Below are positions 45,193-54,095 of a stretch of 64,000 nucleotides of DNA, in pieces. How positions within the stretch are numbered: the stretch's first letter is position 1; each line of letters begins with the position of its first letter. Under the pieces are notes generated by a model, which worked only from the letters and a program-made list of their open reading frames with translations, was not told the origin of the DNA and did no database searches. The stretch is from TMED8 sp038125725 (GTDB lineage: Bacteria > Pseudomonadota > Alphaproteobacteria > Rhodospirillales > Casp-alpha2). The stretch covers positions 79,113 through 143,112 of the forward strand of contig JAYPEK010000005.1 in the NCBI GenBank assembly GCA_038125725.1, in the 5' to 3' direction. A program made the translations under genes and the position numbers.

Positions 45193-45987
45193 TCAACCGA
45201 GCGCCGCCAGCACCCCGTCCCAGAATTGAACCCGCGCCTCGACCGCCCGCTCGGCGGCGGCGACGGCTTCCTCGACGCGGGCCGGATCGCCGCCGCAGGC
45301 TTCGTTGAGCACCAGCAGCGACAGGGGCGCGTGGTGGTCTTCGTCCAGGTGGATGTGGCGGTTGAGGTAGTAGTGGAAGATCGGCGCATCATCGGGGGTG
45401 ATGTTCATATCGCGCAGGAACGAGCGGAACATGGCCGGGATGATGTGTTCGCGCCCGAGCGCGAAGGCAGCCGCGACCAGGTGAGGTTTTTGGGTGTCGA
45501 TGAAGCCGAAGGTGGTGCGCATGAACGCCTTCGCCGGTTCGGGCGCGGCTGCGGTCGTGAGCGCGGTCTCGATGCCGGCCGATGCGGCCGTCTCGACGAA
45601 GCGGATGGCCGGTTCGGGATCGGCGCCGATCACGCGCATGGCGCCGCAGTAGAGCTCGAAGTGGGAGCCGTAGGTGGGATTGCCGTCCGCGTCGGGAAGC
45701 CCCTCGTCGCTCTCTTCCTCAATGACGATCTCGTTGATGAAGCGCCTGGCCGCCGGGTGTCCCCTGGGCTTCCAGGGATATCTTGAGGGCGCCAGGTCGT
45801 TCTGCAGGAACTTGCAGAGCGACATGAAATCCCAGACCGAATAGACGTGGTGCGTCATGAACACACGCAGGTCCGCCACCGTCTTCAACCCGGTATAGAT
45901 CGGGTGTTCGGCCAGGCGTTCCTGGAACGCCTGGATGCGGTCTTCGGGGAAGCGGGCCGGGCCGGATATCTGGGCGGTTTCAAGCAT
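45193..45987 (-). CDS. DUF3050-type haem-oxygenase-fold protein
   Basis: 264 residues with the DUF3050 pattern: YTGLKTVADLRVFMTHHVYS, FMSLCKFLQNDLAPS, FINEIVIEEESDEG and HYYLNRHIHLDEDHHAPLSL. The fold is predicted to be a helical bundle like haem oxygenase; His and acidic residues near HHVYSVWDF, EIVIEEESDE and NRHIHLDEDHH could bind a di-metal site as in HDO oxidases, but this is only an inference. It lies 48 bases upstream of the radical SAM gene in the same direction and 36 bases downstream of the RND permease. No ribosome binding site is clear. Confidence 0.85.
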   Translation of the reverse strand: MLETAQISGPARFPEDRIQAFQERLAEHPIYTGLKTVADLRVFMTHHVYSVWDFMSLCKFLQNDLAPSRYPWKPRGHPAARRFINEIVIEEESDEGLPDADGNPTYGSHFELYCGAMRVIGADPEPAIRFVETAASAGIETALTTAAAPEPAKAFMRTTFGFIDTQKPHLVAAAFALGREHIIPAMFRSFLRDMNITPDDAPIFHYYLNRHIHLDEDHHAPLSLLVLNEACGGDPARVEEAVAAAERAVEARVQFWDGVLAALG

Positions 45988-46023
45988 GGATGACAGATGG
46001 GCAGGCTTCGCGCGTCTTCAAGG

Positions 46024-49000
46024 TCACTTCATGCCCGCCGGCGTCTTGGCCGGATGGCCGTCGTCGCGCAGCACCACGTAGACCGCCGGGATCACCAACA
46101 GCGTCAGCGCCGTCGACGACGCCAGGCCGAACACCATGGAAATGGCGAGCCCCTGGAAGATCGGATCGGTGAGGATGAAGGCGGCACCGATCATCGCCGC
46201 GACGGCGGTGAGCAGGATCGGGCGTAGCCGGATGGCGCCGGCTTGCAGGAGCGCATCGCGCAGCGCCTCCCCTTCGGCCATGCGATGGCGGATGAAATCC
46301 ACCAACAAGATCGAGTTGCGCACCAGGATGCCCGCCAAGGCGACGAAGCCGATCATCGAGGTCGCGGTGAAGGGCGCATCGAAGATCAGGTGCCCGATAA
46401 CGATGCCGATCAGCGACAGCGGGATCGGCGTCATGATCACCAGCGGCACCCGGAAGTTGGAGAACTGCCCGACGATCAGGATATAGACCGCGATCAGCGC
46501 GAAGGCGAAGGCGAGGCCCATGTCGCGGAAGGTGACATAGGTGACCTCCCACTCCCCGTCCCACAGCACGGTGGCCTGCTTCAAATCCGTCGGCTGACCG
46601 TGATAGGCGATGGTGGGCGCGCCTTCGGCGCCCCAGTTCATCTTCGCCAGTTCGTCGTTGACGTCGAACATGCCGTAGATGGGGGCCTCGAAGCGGCCGG
46701 CCAGTTCACCGTAGACGACCTCGGCGAAGCGGCCGTTGTGGCGGAAGATCGGATAGGAGGCGAGTTCGCGCTTCAGGCGCACGATATCGCCGATCTCGAC
46801 CACCGCGCCCTTGTCGGCGGCCTCGCCCGGCGCCTCCACCGGCGTCGCCATCAGATGCTCTCCCAGGAACAGGCTCTTCTTCGGCAGCCGGATGGCGATC
46901 TCGACCGGGTTGGTGCCGTCGCCCCGGTGCGAATAGCCGATCGACGTGCCGTTCAGCAGCACCTTCAGCGTATCGAACAGTTCCTGTTCGTGCACGCCGT
47001 GGAATTCCAGGTTGCCCTGGTCGACCTCGAAACGCAGCCGTTCGGGGGTGAGCCCGATGGAATCGTCGATATCGACGATATAGTCGAGGTTCTCGAAGGC
47101 TTCCCGCACCTTCCAGGCGAGCTGGCGCCGGGTCTTCTGGTCGGGGCCGTAAATCTCCGCCATCAGGGTGGAGATCACCGGCGGGCCAGGCGGCACCTCG
47201 ACCACCTTCACGGTGGTGCCGGCGGGAAATTCCATGGCCTCGATACGCTGCCTGATTTGCAGCGCGATCTCGTGGCTCTGGCGGTCGCGCTCGTGCTTGG
47301 GCGTCAGGTTGATCTGCAGATCGCCCTGCCAGGGCTTCCTGCGAATGTCATAGTGACGCACCAGGCCGTTGAAGTTGAACGGCGCGGCGGTGCCAGCATA
47401 GGACTGGATATGCGACAGTTCCGGCAGGTCGCCCAAGGCGTGCGCCACCATCGCCAGGTTGCGCTCGGTGGCTTCCAGCGACGCCCCTTCCGGCAGGTCC
47501 ATGACCACCTGGATCTCGGACTTGTTGTCGAACGGCAGCAACTTGACGGTCACGTCCTTGGTGGCGAACAGCACGCTCACCACCACCGTGCCGACGAAGA
47601 CCGAGATCAGGAACACCCAGGAATTGCGCTTGCTCTTCAGCACCGGGCCGGCGAAGCGGCGATACATGCGGCCGAGCGCGGTGTCGCCGGTTTCCTCGTG
47701 CGCGGGCTCTTCGTGTTTCTGCTTTCCTTGCATGCGCACCAAGAGCCAGGGCGTGATCACCACGGCAACGACGAAGGAAAAGGCCATGGCGGCGGAGGCA
47801 TTGGCCGGAATCGGGCTCATGTAGGGGCCCATCAGGCCGGAAACGAACATCATCGGCAGCAGCGCGGCGATGATCGTCAGCGTCGCCACCAGCGTCGGGT
47901 TGCCGACTTCCGCCACCGCCTCGATGGCGGCGGTGATGCGGTCGCGGCCGTCGCGCATGCCCCAGTGGCGGACGATGTTCTCGACCACGACGATGGCGTC
48001 GTCGACCAGGATACCGATGGAGAGGATGAGCGCGAACAGGCTGACCCGGTTGATGGTGTAGCCCAAGATCCAGGCGGCGAAGAAGGTCATCAGAATGGTG
48101 GTCGGCACGATCACCAAAACAACGATGCCCTCGCGCCAGCCGAAGAAGATGGCGATCATCAAGACGATAACCACGGTGGCGCCGATCAGGTGGAACATCA
48201 GCTCATCGGACTTCTCGCCGGCGGTGACGCCGTAGTCGCGCGTGACGATGGCGTCCAGGCTGTCGGGTACCAGCCCGCCGCGCACCAGTTCGACCTTCTT
48301 CAGGATGTTCTCGGCAACGATGACGGCGTTGGAGCCCTGCCGCTTGGCGATGGCCAGCGTCACCGCGGGGCGTTCGGAAAGTTCGCCCTTTTCACCCGTT
48401 TTGCCGAAATGCCAGACACGGGCCTCTTCCGGCGCGGCGCCGACGACGATGTTGGCGACGTCCTTCAGGTACACCGGCCGGCCATCGCGCGCGGTGATGT
48501 TCAAAAGCCCGATGTCGGAGGGCCCCTTCACCGTCTGGCCGGCGACCACCGGCAGCGTCTTGCCGGCTTCGCGCAGGTTGCCGACGCCGAACGAGCGGTT
48601 GGCGTTCTGCACCTTGCGCACCACCTGGTTGAGTGTCACGCCGTAGAGGGATAACCGCTCCGGGTCGGGCTCGATCCTGATCTGGTCGGCGCGGCCGCCA
48701 ACCAGGAAGGTGAGCCCCACGTCCTCGACGGTGGAAATCTCGTGCAGCAGCTCCTCGGCGATGTCGTAGAGCGCGTTGTCGGTCCATTCGTCGCTGGCGT
48801 CCGGCTTCGGCGTCAGCGTAATGGTCACGATGGGCACGTCGTTGATACCGCGGCCGACGATCTTCGGCACCGGGATGCCTGTCGGCAGGCGGTCCAGGTT
48901 GGCGTTGACCTCCTCGTGCACGCGGAAGGTGGCGCGGTCCTCGTCGGTGCCGGCGAAGAAACGCACGGTGACGATGACCTGATCGTCTTCGCTCAAGGAA

Positions 49001-49257
49001 TAGACGTGCTCCACGTCGTCGATGCCCTGGACGATGGTTTCCAGCGGCTTGGTCACCAGTTCGACCACGTCGGCAGCCTTGAGGCCGTCGGCGGAAACGA
49101 TGACGTCGACCAGCGGCACGCTGATCTGCGGGTCTTCCTCGCGCGGCAGCGCCATCAGCGCCATGATGCCGAGCACGACAGAGATCAGCAGGAACAGTGG
49201 CGTCAGCGGCGAGTTGATGAAAGTCCGGGTCAGAACGCCCGAAATGCCGAGCTTCAT
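46024..49257 (-). CDS. RND-family efflux permease
   Basis: 1077-residue inner-membrane drug/proton antiporter. The N-terminal segment is typical (LFLLISVVLGIMALMALPRE), followed by two large periplasmic loops and 12 membrane segments, with the RND region LSIGILVDDAIVVVENIV containing acidic residues in the membrane (DD). A conserved FVALAGILVRNSILLVDFI motif lies near the C-terminus. Substrate cannot be told. Overlaps the adaptor gene by ATGA; the outer-membrane channel (TolC-like) is not encoded here. Confidence 0.94.
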   Translation of the reverse strand: MKLGISGVLTRTFINSPLTPLFLLISVVLGIMALMALPREEDPQISVPLVDVIVSADGLKAADVVELVTKPLETIVQGIDDVEHVYSLSEDDQVIVTVRFFAGTDEDRATFRVHEEVNANLDRLPTGIPVPKIVGRGINDVPIVTITLTPKPDASDEWTDNALYDIAEELLHEISTVEDVGLTFLVGGRADQIRIEPDPERLSLYGVTLNQVVRKVQNANRSFGVGNLREAGKTLPVVAGQTVKGPSDIGLLNITARDGRPVYLKDVANIVVGAAPEEARVWHFGKTGEKGELSERPAVTLAIAKRQGSNAVIVAENILKKVELVRGGLVPDSLDAIVTRDYGVTAGEKSDELMFHLIGATVVIVLMIAIFFGWREGIVVLVIVPTTILMTFFAAWILGYTINRVSLFALILSIGILVDDAIVVVENIVRHWGMRDGRDRITAAIEAVAEVGNPTLVATLTIIAALLPMMFVSGLMGPYMSPIPANASAAMAFSFVVAVVITPWLLVRMQGKQKHEEPAHEETGDTALGRMYRRFAGPVLKSKRNSWVFLISVFVGTVVVSVLFATKDVTVKLLPFDNKSEIQVVMDLPEGASLEATERNLAMVAHALGDLPELSHIQSYAGTAAPFNFNGLVRHYDIRRKPWQGDLQINLTPKHERDRQSHEIALQIRQRIEAMEFPAGTTVKVVEVPPGPPVISTLMAEIYGPDQKTRRQLAWKVREAFENLDYIVDIDDSIGLTPERLRFEVDQGNLEFHGVHEQELFDTLKVLLNGTSIGYSHRGDGTNPVEIAIRLPKKSLFLGEHLMATPVEAPGEAADKGAVVEIGDIVRLKRELASYPIFRHNGRFAEVVYGELAGRFEAPIYGMFDVNDELAKMNWGAEGAPTIAYHGQPTDLKQATVLWDGEWEVTYVTFRDMGLAFAFALIAVYILIVGQFSNFRVPLVIMTPIPLSLIGIVIGHLIFDAPFTATSMIGFVALAGILVRNSILLVDFIRHRMAEGEALRDALLQAGAIRLRPILLTAVAAMIGAAFILTDPIFQGLAISMVFGLASSTALTLLVIPAVYVVLRDDGHPAKTPAGMK

Positions 49258-50273
49258 GGGGCTTCCCTCACCAGGATGTCGCCGTCCTTGAGGCCGGAGA
49301 GAATTTCGATGCCGCCATCGATGGGAAGGCCCGGCTGCACGACGGTCTCGCCGGCGCCCTTGAGGCGCACGAAGGCAAGGCCGAAGCGGCGGCTCAGGTA
49401 ATGTTCGGGGATGACGAAGGCGCGGCGCTCGCCGGCCTCGACCATGACGCGCACGCGCTCACCGACGAAGAAGTTGCCGAGGTCGGTAACGTCCACGTCC
49501 GCCGACACCCGGCCTTGGCGGATTTCCGGATAGACCTTGATGATGGTGCCGGTGCGCGTCGCGCCGCCTGCCGGCGCCGTCGTCGCCATGCCGCGGTCGC
49601 CGATGATGACGGGATCGCCGATCTCGATGAAGCGCGCGTGGCGCTCCGGCAGTTGCAGGCGCAGCACATAGGCGTTGGCGGTGATGATGGCGATGCTCTC
49701 GCCCGGCAGCACCACCTTGCCCTCGGTCACGTCGACGCGCAGCACGCGGCCAGACGCCGGCGCGCGGATAATGCCTTCCGACTGGCGCTCGGCGATGACG
49801 GCGCGGTCGGCCTGGGCGGCGGCGAGGTTGCGTTGCACCACCTTGAGCGCGGTCTCGGCCTCGTCCAGGCGCGCCTGCGCGACGGTGCCGTTCTGGCGCA
49901 GCTTGCGGGTACGCTCCAGTTCCACCTTGGCCAGGTCCATCTGCGCCGTGATCGACGAGATGCGCGATTGCGCGGCGCGCAGCTCCAGTTCCAGCTTCGG
50001 ATCGCCGACCTTGCCGATCTTCTGGCCGGCGGTGACGGCGCTGCCCTCATCGACGCTGAGATCGACCACGGTGCCGCCGATGCGGGCGCGCGCGATGGTC
50101 TGGTCGGTGGCCTCGATGGTGGCGAACACCGATTTCAGGTCCTTGATCATGCGCGATTGCACGGTCAGCTCCTGCGCCTCGGCGCGGGCACCGAAGATGG
50201 CGCTCAACAGCACGATGGCGGCGACCGCGATCCACCGAGTCCAGGAAATCAGAATGGGTTTCAGCGGCGTCAT
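49254..50273 (-). CDS. RND efflux periplasmic adaptor (membrane fusion protein)
   Basis: 339 residues with a signal peptide (WTRWIAVAAIVLLSAIFGAR-AEA). The barrel/lipoyl domain (GGTVVDLSVDEGSAVTAGQK), a hairpin coiled coil (ELELRAAQSRISSITAQMDL onward) and the return lipoyl half (EGIIRAPASGRVLRVDVTEG) are clear. ATG 50273 is used; SD AAAGGTG lies just upstream and overlaps a palindrome that may be an operator. Paired with the RND permease. Confidence 0.92.
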   Translation of the reverse strand: MTPLKPILISWTRWIAVAAIVLLSAIFGARAEAQELTVQSRMIKDLKSVFATIEATDQTIARARIGGTVVDLSVDEGSAVTAGQKIGKVGDPKLELELRAAQSRISSITAQMDLAKVELERTRKLRQNGTVAQARLDEAETALKVVQRNLAAAQADRAVIAERQSEGIIRAPASGRVLRVDVTEGKVVLPGESIAIITANAYVLRLQLPERHARFIEIGDPVIIGDRGMATTAPAGGATRTGTIIKVYPEIRQGRVSADVDVTDLGNFFVGERVRVMVEAGERRAFVIPEHYLSRRFGLAFVRLKGAGETVVQPGLPIDGGIEILSGLKDGDILVREAP

Positions 50274-50282
50274 GGCAACGCA

Positions 50283-50297
50283 CCTTTCATTAAAAGG
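50283..50297. promoter_or_regulatory. Candidate ArsR operator, site 1 (adaptor side)
   Basis: CCTTTCATTAAAAGG is a perfect inverted repeat with 5-base arms (CCTTT/AAAGG) and a 5-base centre. Its TTTCATTAAA core (50285-50294) recurs exactly at 50350-50359. It overlaps the ribosome binding site region of the adaptor gene, 10 bases before its ATG, so binding could block adaptor expression. Confidence 0.4.
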
Positions 50298-50332
50298 CCG
50301 CCGCGATCCAGGGTTTCGGCCGGATCGCGGAC

Positions 50333-50360
50333 TTGACTTTATTTTCAATTTTCATTAAAT
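50333..50360 (+). promoter_or_regulatory. Candidate promoter with ArsR operator site 2
   Basis: TTGACT (50333-50338) and TTAAAT (50355-50360), 16-base spacing, would place transcription start about at the ArsR ATG (50368), giving a near-leaderless mRNA; no ribosome binding site is present before that ATG. The TTTCATTAAA 10-mer (50350-50359) overlaps the -10. Together with site 1 it suggests ArsR autoregulation. Confidence 0.4.
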
Positions 50361-50367
50361 AGCAAAC

Positions 50368-50679
50368 ATGACGACGGATTTCAACCCCCAAAACATGGAT
50401 GCCAACGCCGACCGCGTTGCGCAATTCCTGAAGTCCATCGCCAACCGCGTGCGGTTGCGCATCCTCTGCTGCCTGATGCAGGGCGAGCATTCCGCCGGCG
50501 ATTTGAGCCGCAGCCTCGGTATCTCGCAGGCCAACCTGTCGCAGCACCTGACATGGCTGAAACAGGAAGGCCTGGTCGCCAACCGGCGCGACGGCACCGT
50601 CATCTATTACAGTCTCGCCGACGACACCATCGAGCCCCTGATGGGTGTCCTGCACGATATGTTCTGCGCCACCTCTTGA
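50368..50679 (+). CDS. ArsR-family winged-helix transcriptional regulator
   Basis: 103-residue winged-helix protein: FLKSIANRVRLRILCCLMQG, the recognition helix region LGISQANLSQHLTWLKQEGL and the wing RRDGTVIYYSL. Metal-site cysteine patterns of ArsR are not obvious; CC at residues ~34-35 and Cys101 are the only Cys, so a thiol- or redox-based sensor such as the BigR type is possible. Divergent from the RND adaptor, so most likely its repressor. ATG 50368 has no ribosome binding site. Confidence 0.9.
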   Translation: MTTDFNPQNMDANADRVAQFLKSIANRVRLRILCCLMQGEHSAGDLSRSLGISQANLSQHLTWLKQEGLVANRRDGTVIYYSLADDTIEPLMGVLHDMFCATS

Positions 50680-50756
50680 GGCGCCTGGAAAAGAGCCCGG
50701 CCCCGGGGTTACAATAGAACCCGTCGGAACCCATATTCCATTCAGGAGCCGATCGC

Positions 50757-52265
50757 ATGAACGCCATTCGCCAGCCAGCCGTCGCCGGCCAGTTCTATCC
50801 CGAAAGCGCCGATGCATTGAGCGCCGCCGTCGAGGGCTATCTCGATGCCGCCGACGTCGGCGACAAGCGGGTGCCGAAAGCGATCATCGCGCCGCATGCG
50901 GGCTACGTCTATTCCGGCCCCATCGCGGCAACCGCCTACAAGCACCTGGAGCCGGCTCGCGACACCATCTCCCGCGTCATCCTGCTGGGCCCCTGCCACC
51001 GTGTCGCTGTGCGCGGCCTGGCACTTTCCGGCGCCGACGCCTTCGCCACGCCCTTGGGCGAGATCAAGCTCGACAAGGAAGCCGCCGCAAGCATTTCCGG
51101 CATGCCGCAGGTCACGGTCTTCGACGAGACCCACCGCATGGAACACAGCCTGGAAGTGCACCTGCCCTTCCTGCAGAAAATGCTGGGCGATTTCACCCTG
51201 GTGCCGCTGGTCGTCGGCCAGGCCGCGCCGGATGAAGTTGCCGAGGTGCTGGACGCGCTCTGGGGCGGTGACGAGACCTTGATCGTCATTTCGTCCGATC
51301 TCAGCCACTACCTGGATTACGACAGCGCCAAGCAACTCGACGGCGCCACTTGCAAGGCGATTGAGGACCTGGCGCCGGAGAAGATCGACCGCCACGGTGC
51401 CTGCGGGCGGTTTCCCGTCGGCGGCCTGTTGGCGCTGGCCAAGCGCCGCGGCATGAGCGTCGAGACCGTGGATCTAAGGAATTCCGGTGACACCGCCGGG
51501 CCCAAGGACCGGGTCGTGGGCTATGGCTCGTGGCTGTTCTTCGAGGACGAGCCGAAAAAAAGCACCGCCAAGGTGGTCTGGGGCAAGACCGTCACCAACA
51601 AGGCCGAGACGGCCGCTGCCGCTGCCGCCTCCGACGCGCCGCACGCCGAAGTGGTGCGCGGCGAGGACGATTTCGGCGCCGGCACCCGTGCGCTCCTGGA
51701 TGAACACGGACTGACGCTGGTTCTGCTTGCCGCCGCCTCCATCGACCACGGACTGGAACACGCCAAGCCCCTGCCCGTCGACCTGGCCGAGCATCCGGAA
51801 GCGCTGCGCCAGCCCGGCGCCTGCTTCGTCACCTTGAAGCGCAACGGCCAATTGCGCGGCTGCATCGGCTCGCCGCAGGCGCACCGGCCGCTTGTGCAGG
51901 ACGTCGCCGACAATGCCTTCAAGGCCGCTTTCCGCGACCCGCGCTTCCCGGCGCTGACGCCCGGCGAACGCGACGGGCTTGATCTTTCCATCGCGGTCCT
52001 GAGCCCGCAGACGCCCATGTCCTTCGCCGACGAGGCCGACTTCATGGCGCAGTTGCGGCCCGGCCGCGACGGTCTGATCATCGCCGACGGTCCGCGCCGG
52101 GCCCTGTTCCTGCCCGCCGTCTGGGACCAACTGCCGGATCCGAAAGCCTTCGTGCAGCACCTGAAGCGCAAGGCCGGCATGGCGCCCGAGCATTGGTCTC
52201 CATCCTTCCAGGCCTGGCGCTTTGTCACCGAAGCGGTTTCCATCGACACTTTCTCAGACGCCTGA
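50757..52265 (+). CDS. AmmeMemoRadiSam system fusion: Memo (B) + AMMECR1 (A)
   Basis: 502 residues. Residues ~1-270 are Memo-like: AVAGQFYPESADALSAAVEG, IIAPHAGYVYSGPIAATAYK, FDETHRMEHSLEVHLPFLQ and SSDLSHYLDYDSAKQLD with the putative metal/catalytic His residues, then HGACGRFPVGGLLALAKRRG. Residues ~310-500 are AMMECR1-like with GCIGSPQAHRPLVQDVADNA, the signature LRGCIG, and FRDPRFPALTPGERDGLDLS. The two are joined by an Ala-rich linker (~285-305). The fusion unites parts A and B of the AmmeMemoRadiSam set; the radical SAM partner is at 44038. An AGGAG is seen before the ATG. Function in bacteria is not established. Confidence 0.93.
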   Translation: MNAIRQPAVAGQFYPESADALSAAVEGYLDAADVGDKRVPKAIIAPHAGYVYSGPIAATAYKHLEPARDTISRVILLGPCHRVAVRGLALSGADAFATPLGEIKLDKEAAASISGMPQVTVFDETHRMEHSLEVHLPFLQKMLGDFTLVPLVVGQAAPDEVAEVLDALWGGDETLIVISSDLSHYLDYDSAKQLDGATCKAIEDLAPEKIDRHGACGRFPVGGLLALAKRRGMSVETVDLRNSGDTAGPKDRVVGYGSWLFFEDEPKKSTAKVVWGKTVTNKAETAAAAAASDAPHAEVVRGEDDFGAGTRALLDEHGLTLVLLAAASIDHGLEHAKPLPVDLAEHPEALRQPGACFVTLKRNGQLRGCIGSPQAHRPLVQDVADNAFKAAFRDPRFPALTPGERDGLDLSIAVLSPQTPMSFADEADFMAQLRPGRDGLIIADGPRRALFLPAVWDQLPDPKAFVQHLKRKAGMAPEHWSPSFQAWRFVTEAVSIDTFSDA

Positions 52266-52338
52266 GCGGCTTGACATCGGGGGGCCGGTGAGCGACCCAT
52301 AACCGCGCTTTTATTTGCCGGTTCTGTGGGAGACGACG

Positions 52339-53121
52339 TTGCTCAATATCGGTTTGGGGTTGGCGAAGGATATCGCCCAGATCACGCGCCGCGCTGGCGA
52401 CGAGATCATGAAAATCTACCAGACGAATTTCGACGTCGAGGCGAAGGGCGACAACTCGCCCGTGACCCAGGCCGACCGTGTGGCGGAAGACATGATCATC
52501 CGCGCCATCCGCGAAGGCATCACCGCCGATTTCCCCATCGTCGGCGAGGAAGCGGCGAGCGACGGTAACGCCCCCGACCTTTCCGGCGGCCCGTTCTGGC
52601 TGGTCGATCCGTTGGACGGCACCAAGGAATTCATCACCCGCAACGGCGAATTCACCGTCAACGTGGCGCTGATTGAAAATACCCGTCCGGTGCTGGGTGT
52701 CGTGCACCTGCCGGTGCCAAACGTCACCTACTGCGGCCTCGCCATGGGGTCGTTCATGCTGGATGGAGACGCGCCCCGGCGCGACATCAAATGCCGCCCG
52801 GCGCCGGCCGGCGGCCTCACGGCGCTGGTCAGCCGCTCGCACCGCACGCCCGAAATCGACACCTATCTTTCCAAGTTCACCATCGCCCAGGAAATCAGCG
52901 CCGGCAGTTCGCTCAAGTTCTGCCGCGTCGCCGAGGGCGTGGCTGATATCTATCCGCGCATGGGCCGCACCATGGAGTGGGACACGGCCGCCGGCCACGC
53001 GGTGCTGCGTTTCGCCGGCGGCACGGTACGACGACTGGACGGCACCGAGCTCGGTTACGGCAAGGAAGGGTTCGAAAACCCGCACTTCGTTGCCGCCGGT
53101 CCGGGGGTGCTGGGCGATTGA
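52339..53121 (+). CDS. cysQ: 3'(2'),5'-bisphosphate nucleotidase CysQ
   Basis: Removes 3'-phosphoadenosine phosphate formed in sulfur metabolism. The 260-residue product has the inositol-monophosphatase fold with FPIVGEEAASDG, the metal motif WLVDPLDGTKEFITRNGEFT, and MEWDTAAGHAVLRFAG in the C-terminus. I start at TTG 52339 with GGGAG about 6 bases upstream; an upstream in-frame TTG at 52315 lacks this. It overlaps the Sua5 gene start (TTGA). Confidence 0.93.
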   Translation: MLNIGLGLAKDIAQITRRAGDEIMKIYQTNFDVEAKGDNSPVTQADRVAEDMIIRAIREGITADFPIVGEEAASDGNAPDLSGGPFWLVDPLDGTKEFITRNGEFTVNVALIENTRPVLGVVHLPVPNVTYCGLAMGSFMLDGDAPRRDIKCRPAPAGGLTALVSRSHRTPEIDTYLSKFTIAQEISAGSSLKFCRVAEGVADIYPRMGRTMEWDTAAGHAVLRFAGGTVRRLDGTELGYGKEGFENPHFVAAGPGVLGD

Positions 53122-54095
53122 GCCCGGCCGTGGACATGATCGCGGCCGACGCCGCCGGCATGGAGCGCGCGGCAACGGCGCTCAAGGCCGGTGAACTGGT
53201 CGCCTTTCCGACGGAAACGGTCTATGGCCTGGGCGCCGACGCCACCAACGACAAGGCCGTCGCCGCCATCTATGCCGCCAAGGACCGGCCCAGCTTCAAC
53301 CCGCTGATCGTGCACGTCACCGGCCGCGACGCGGCGGCGCGCCATGCCGAATTCACGCCGATGGCGGACGCGCTGGCCGCCAAATTCTGGCCGGGTGCGT
53401 TGAGCCTTGTATTGCCCCGCCGCGACGACTGTGGCCTGTCGCTGCTGGTCAGCGCCGGGTTGGACAGCGTCGCCATCCGCGTGCCGGCGCATCCCTTGGC
53501 GCAGGACCTGTTGGAACGCGCCGGCTGCCCCGTCGCGGCGCCGAGCGCCAACCGCTCGGGCGAGGTCAGCCCGACCACCGCCGAACACGTGGCACACTCC
53601 TTCGCCGGCGGCGCCGGCGGCCATGCGCTGACCATCCTAGACGGCGGACCCTGCCGCATCGGGCTCGAATCGACCGTCGTGCACGTGGAAGGCGACAGCG
53701 CCACCCTGCTGCGCCCGGGCGGCATCGCCGCCGAGGACATCGAAGCCATCACCGGCCCCCTCGCCCATGCCGTCGACGACGACCATGCGCCCAAATCGCC
53801 CGGCATGCTAAGCCGCCATTACGCGCCGGCGACGCCGCTGCGGCTGAATGCCGAGGCGGCACGCCCGGGCGAGGCACTGCTCGGCTTCGGCACGGCGCCG
53901 GCCGACGCGGCCCGCAATCTGAGCCCCTCGGGCGATCTGGAAGAAGCCGCGGCCAACCTGTTCGCCATGCTGCGCGCGCTCGATGACGAAAGCCACGTGA
54001 GCATCGCCGTGATGACGATTCCCAAGACCGGCCTCGGGCTCGCCATCAACGACCGCCTGCGCCGTGCCGCCACCGATGCCGGAGGCGACACGTGA
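53118..54095 (+). CDS. L-threonylcarbamoyladenylate synthase (Sua5/YrdC)
   Basis: Enzyme of t6A tRNA modification, 325 residues: LVAFPTETVYGLGADATNDK, IYAAKDRPSFNPLIVHV, CPVAAPSANRSGEVSPTTAE and GLESTVVHVEGDSATLLRPG are YrdC-domain blocks. The longer C-terminal Sua5 domain (~215-325) begins after SPGMLSRHYAPATP. Start is uncertain: TTG 53118 overlaps the cysQ stop (TTGA), GTG 53130 and ATG 53136 are alternatives. Stop overlaps the next start. Confidence 0.9.
   Translation: MSPAVDMIAADAAGMERAATALKAGELVAFPTETVYGLGADATNDKAVAAIYAAKDRPSFNPLIVHVTGRDAAARHAEFTPMADALAAKFWPGALSLVLPRRDDCGLSLLVSAGLDSVAIRVPAHPLAQDLLERAGCPVAAPSANRSGEVSPTTAEHVAHSFAGGAGGHALTILDGGPCRIGLESTVVHVEGDSATLLRPGGIAAEDIEAITGPLAHAVDDDHAPKSPGMLSRHYAPATPLRLNAEAARPGEALLGFGTAPADAARNLSPSGDLEEAAANLFAMLRALDDESHVSIAVMTIPKTGLGLAINDRLRRAATDAGGDT

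Noticed and set aside
46243..48654. Long plus-strand open frame (803 codons) opposite the RND permease
   Set aside because: Antisense shadow: low-complexity His/Asp/Gly/Arg-rich composition, no family motif, no ribosome binding site, and the opposite strand encodes a clear RND protein.
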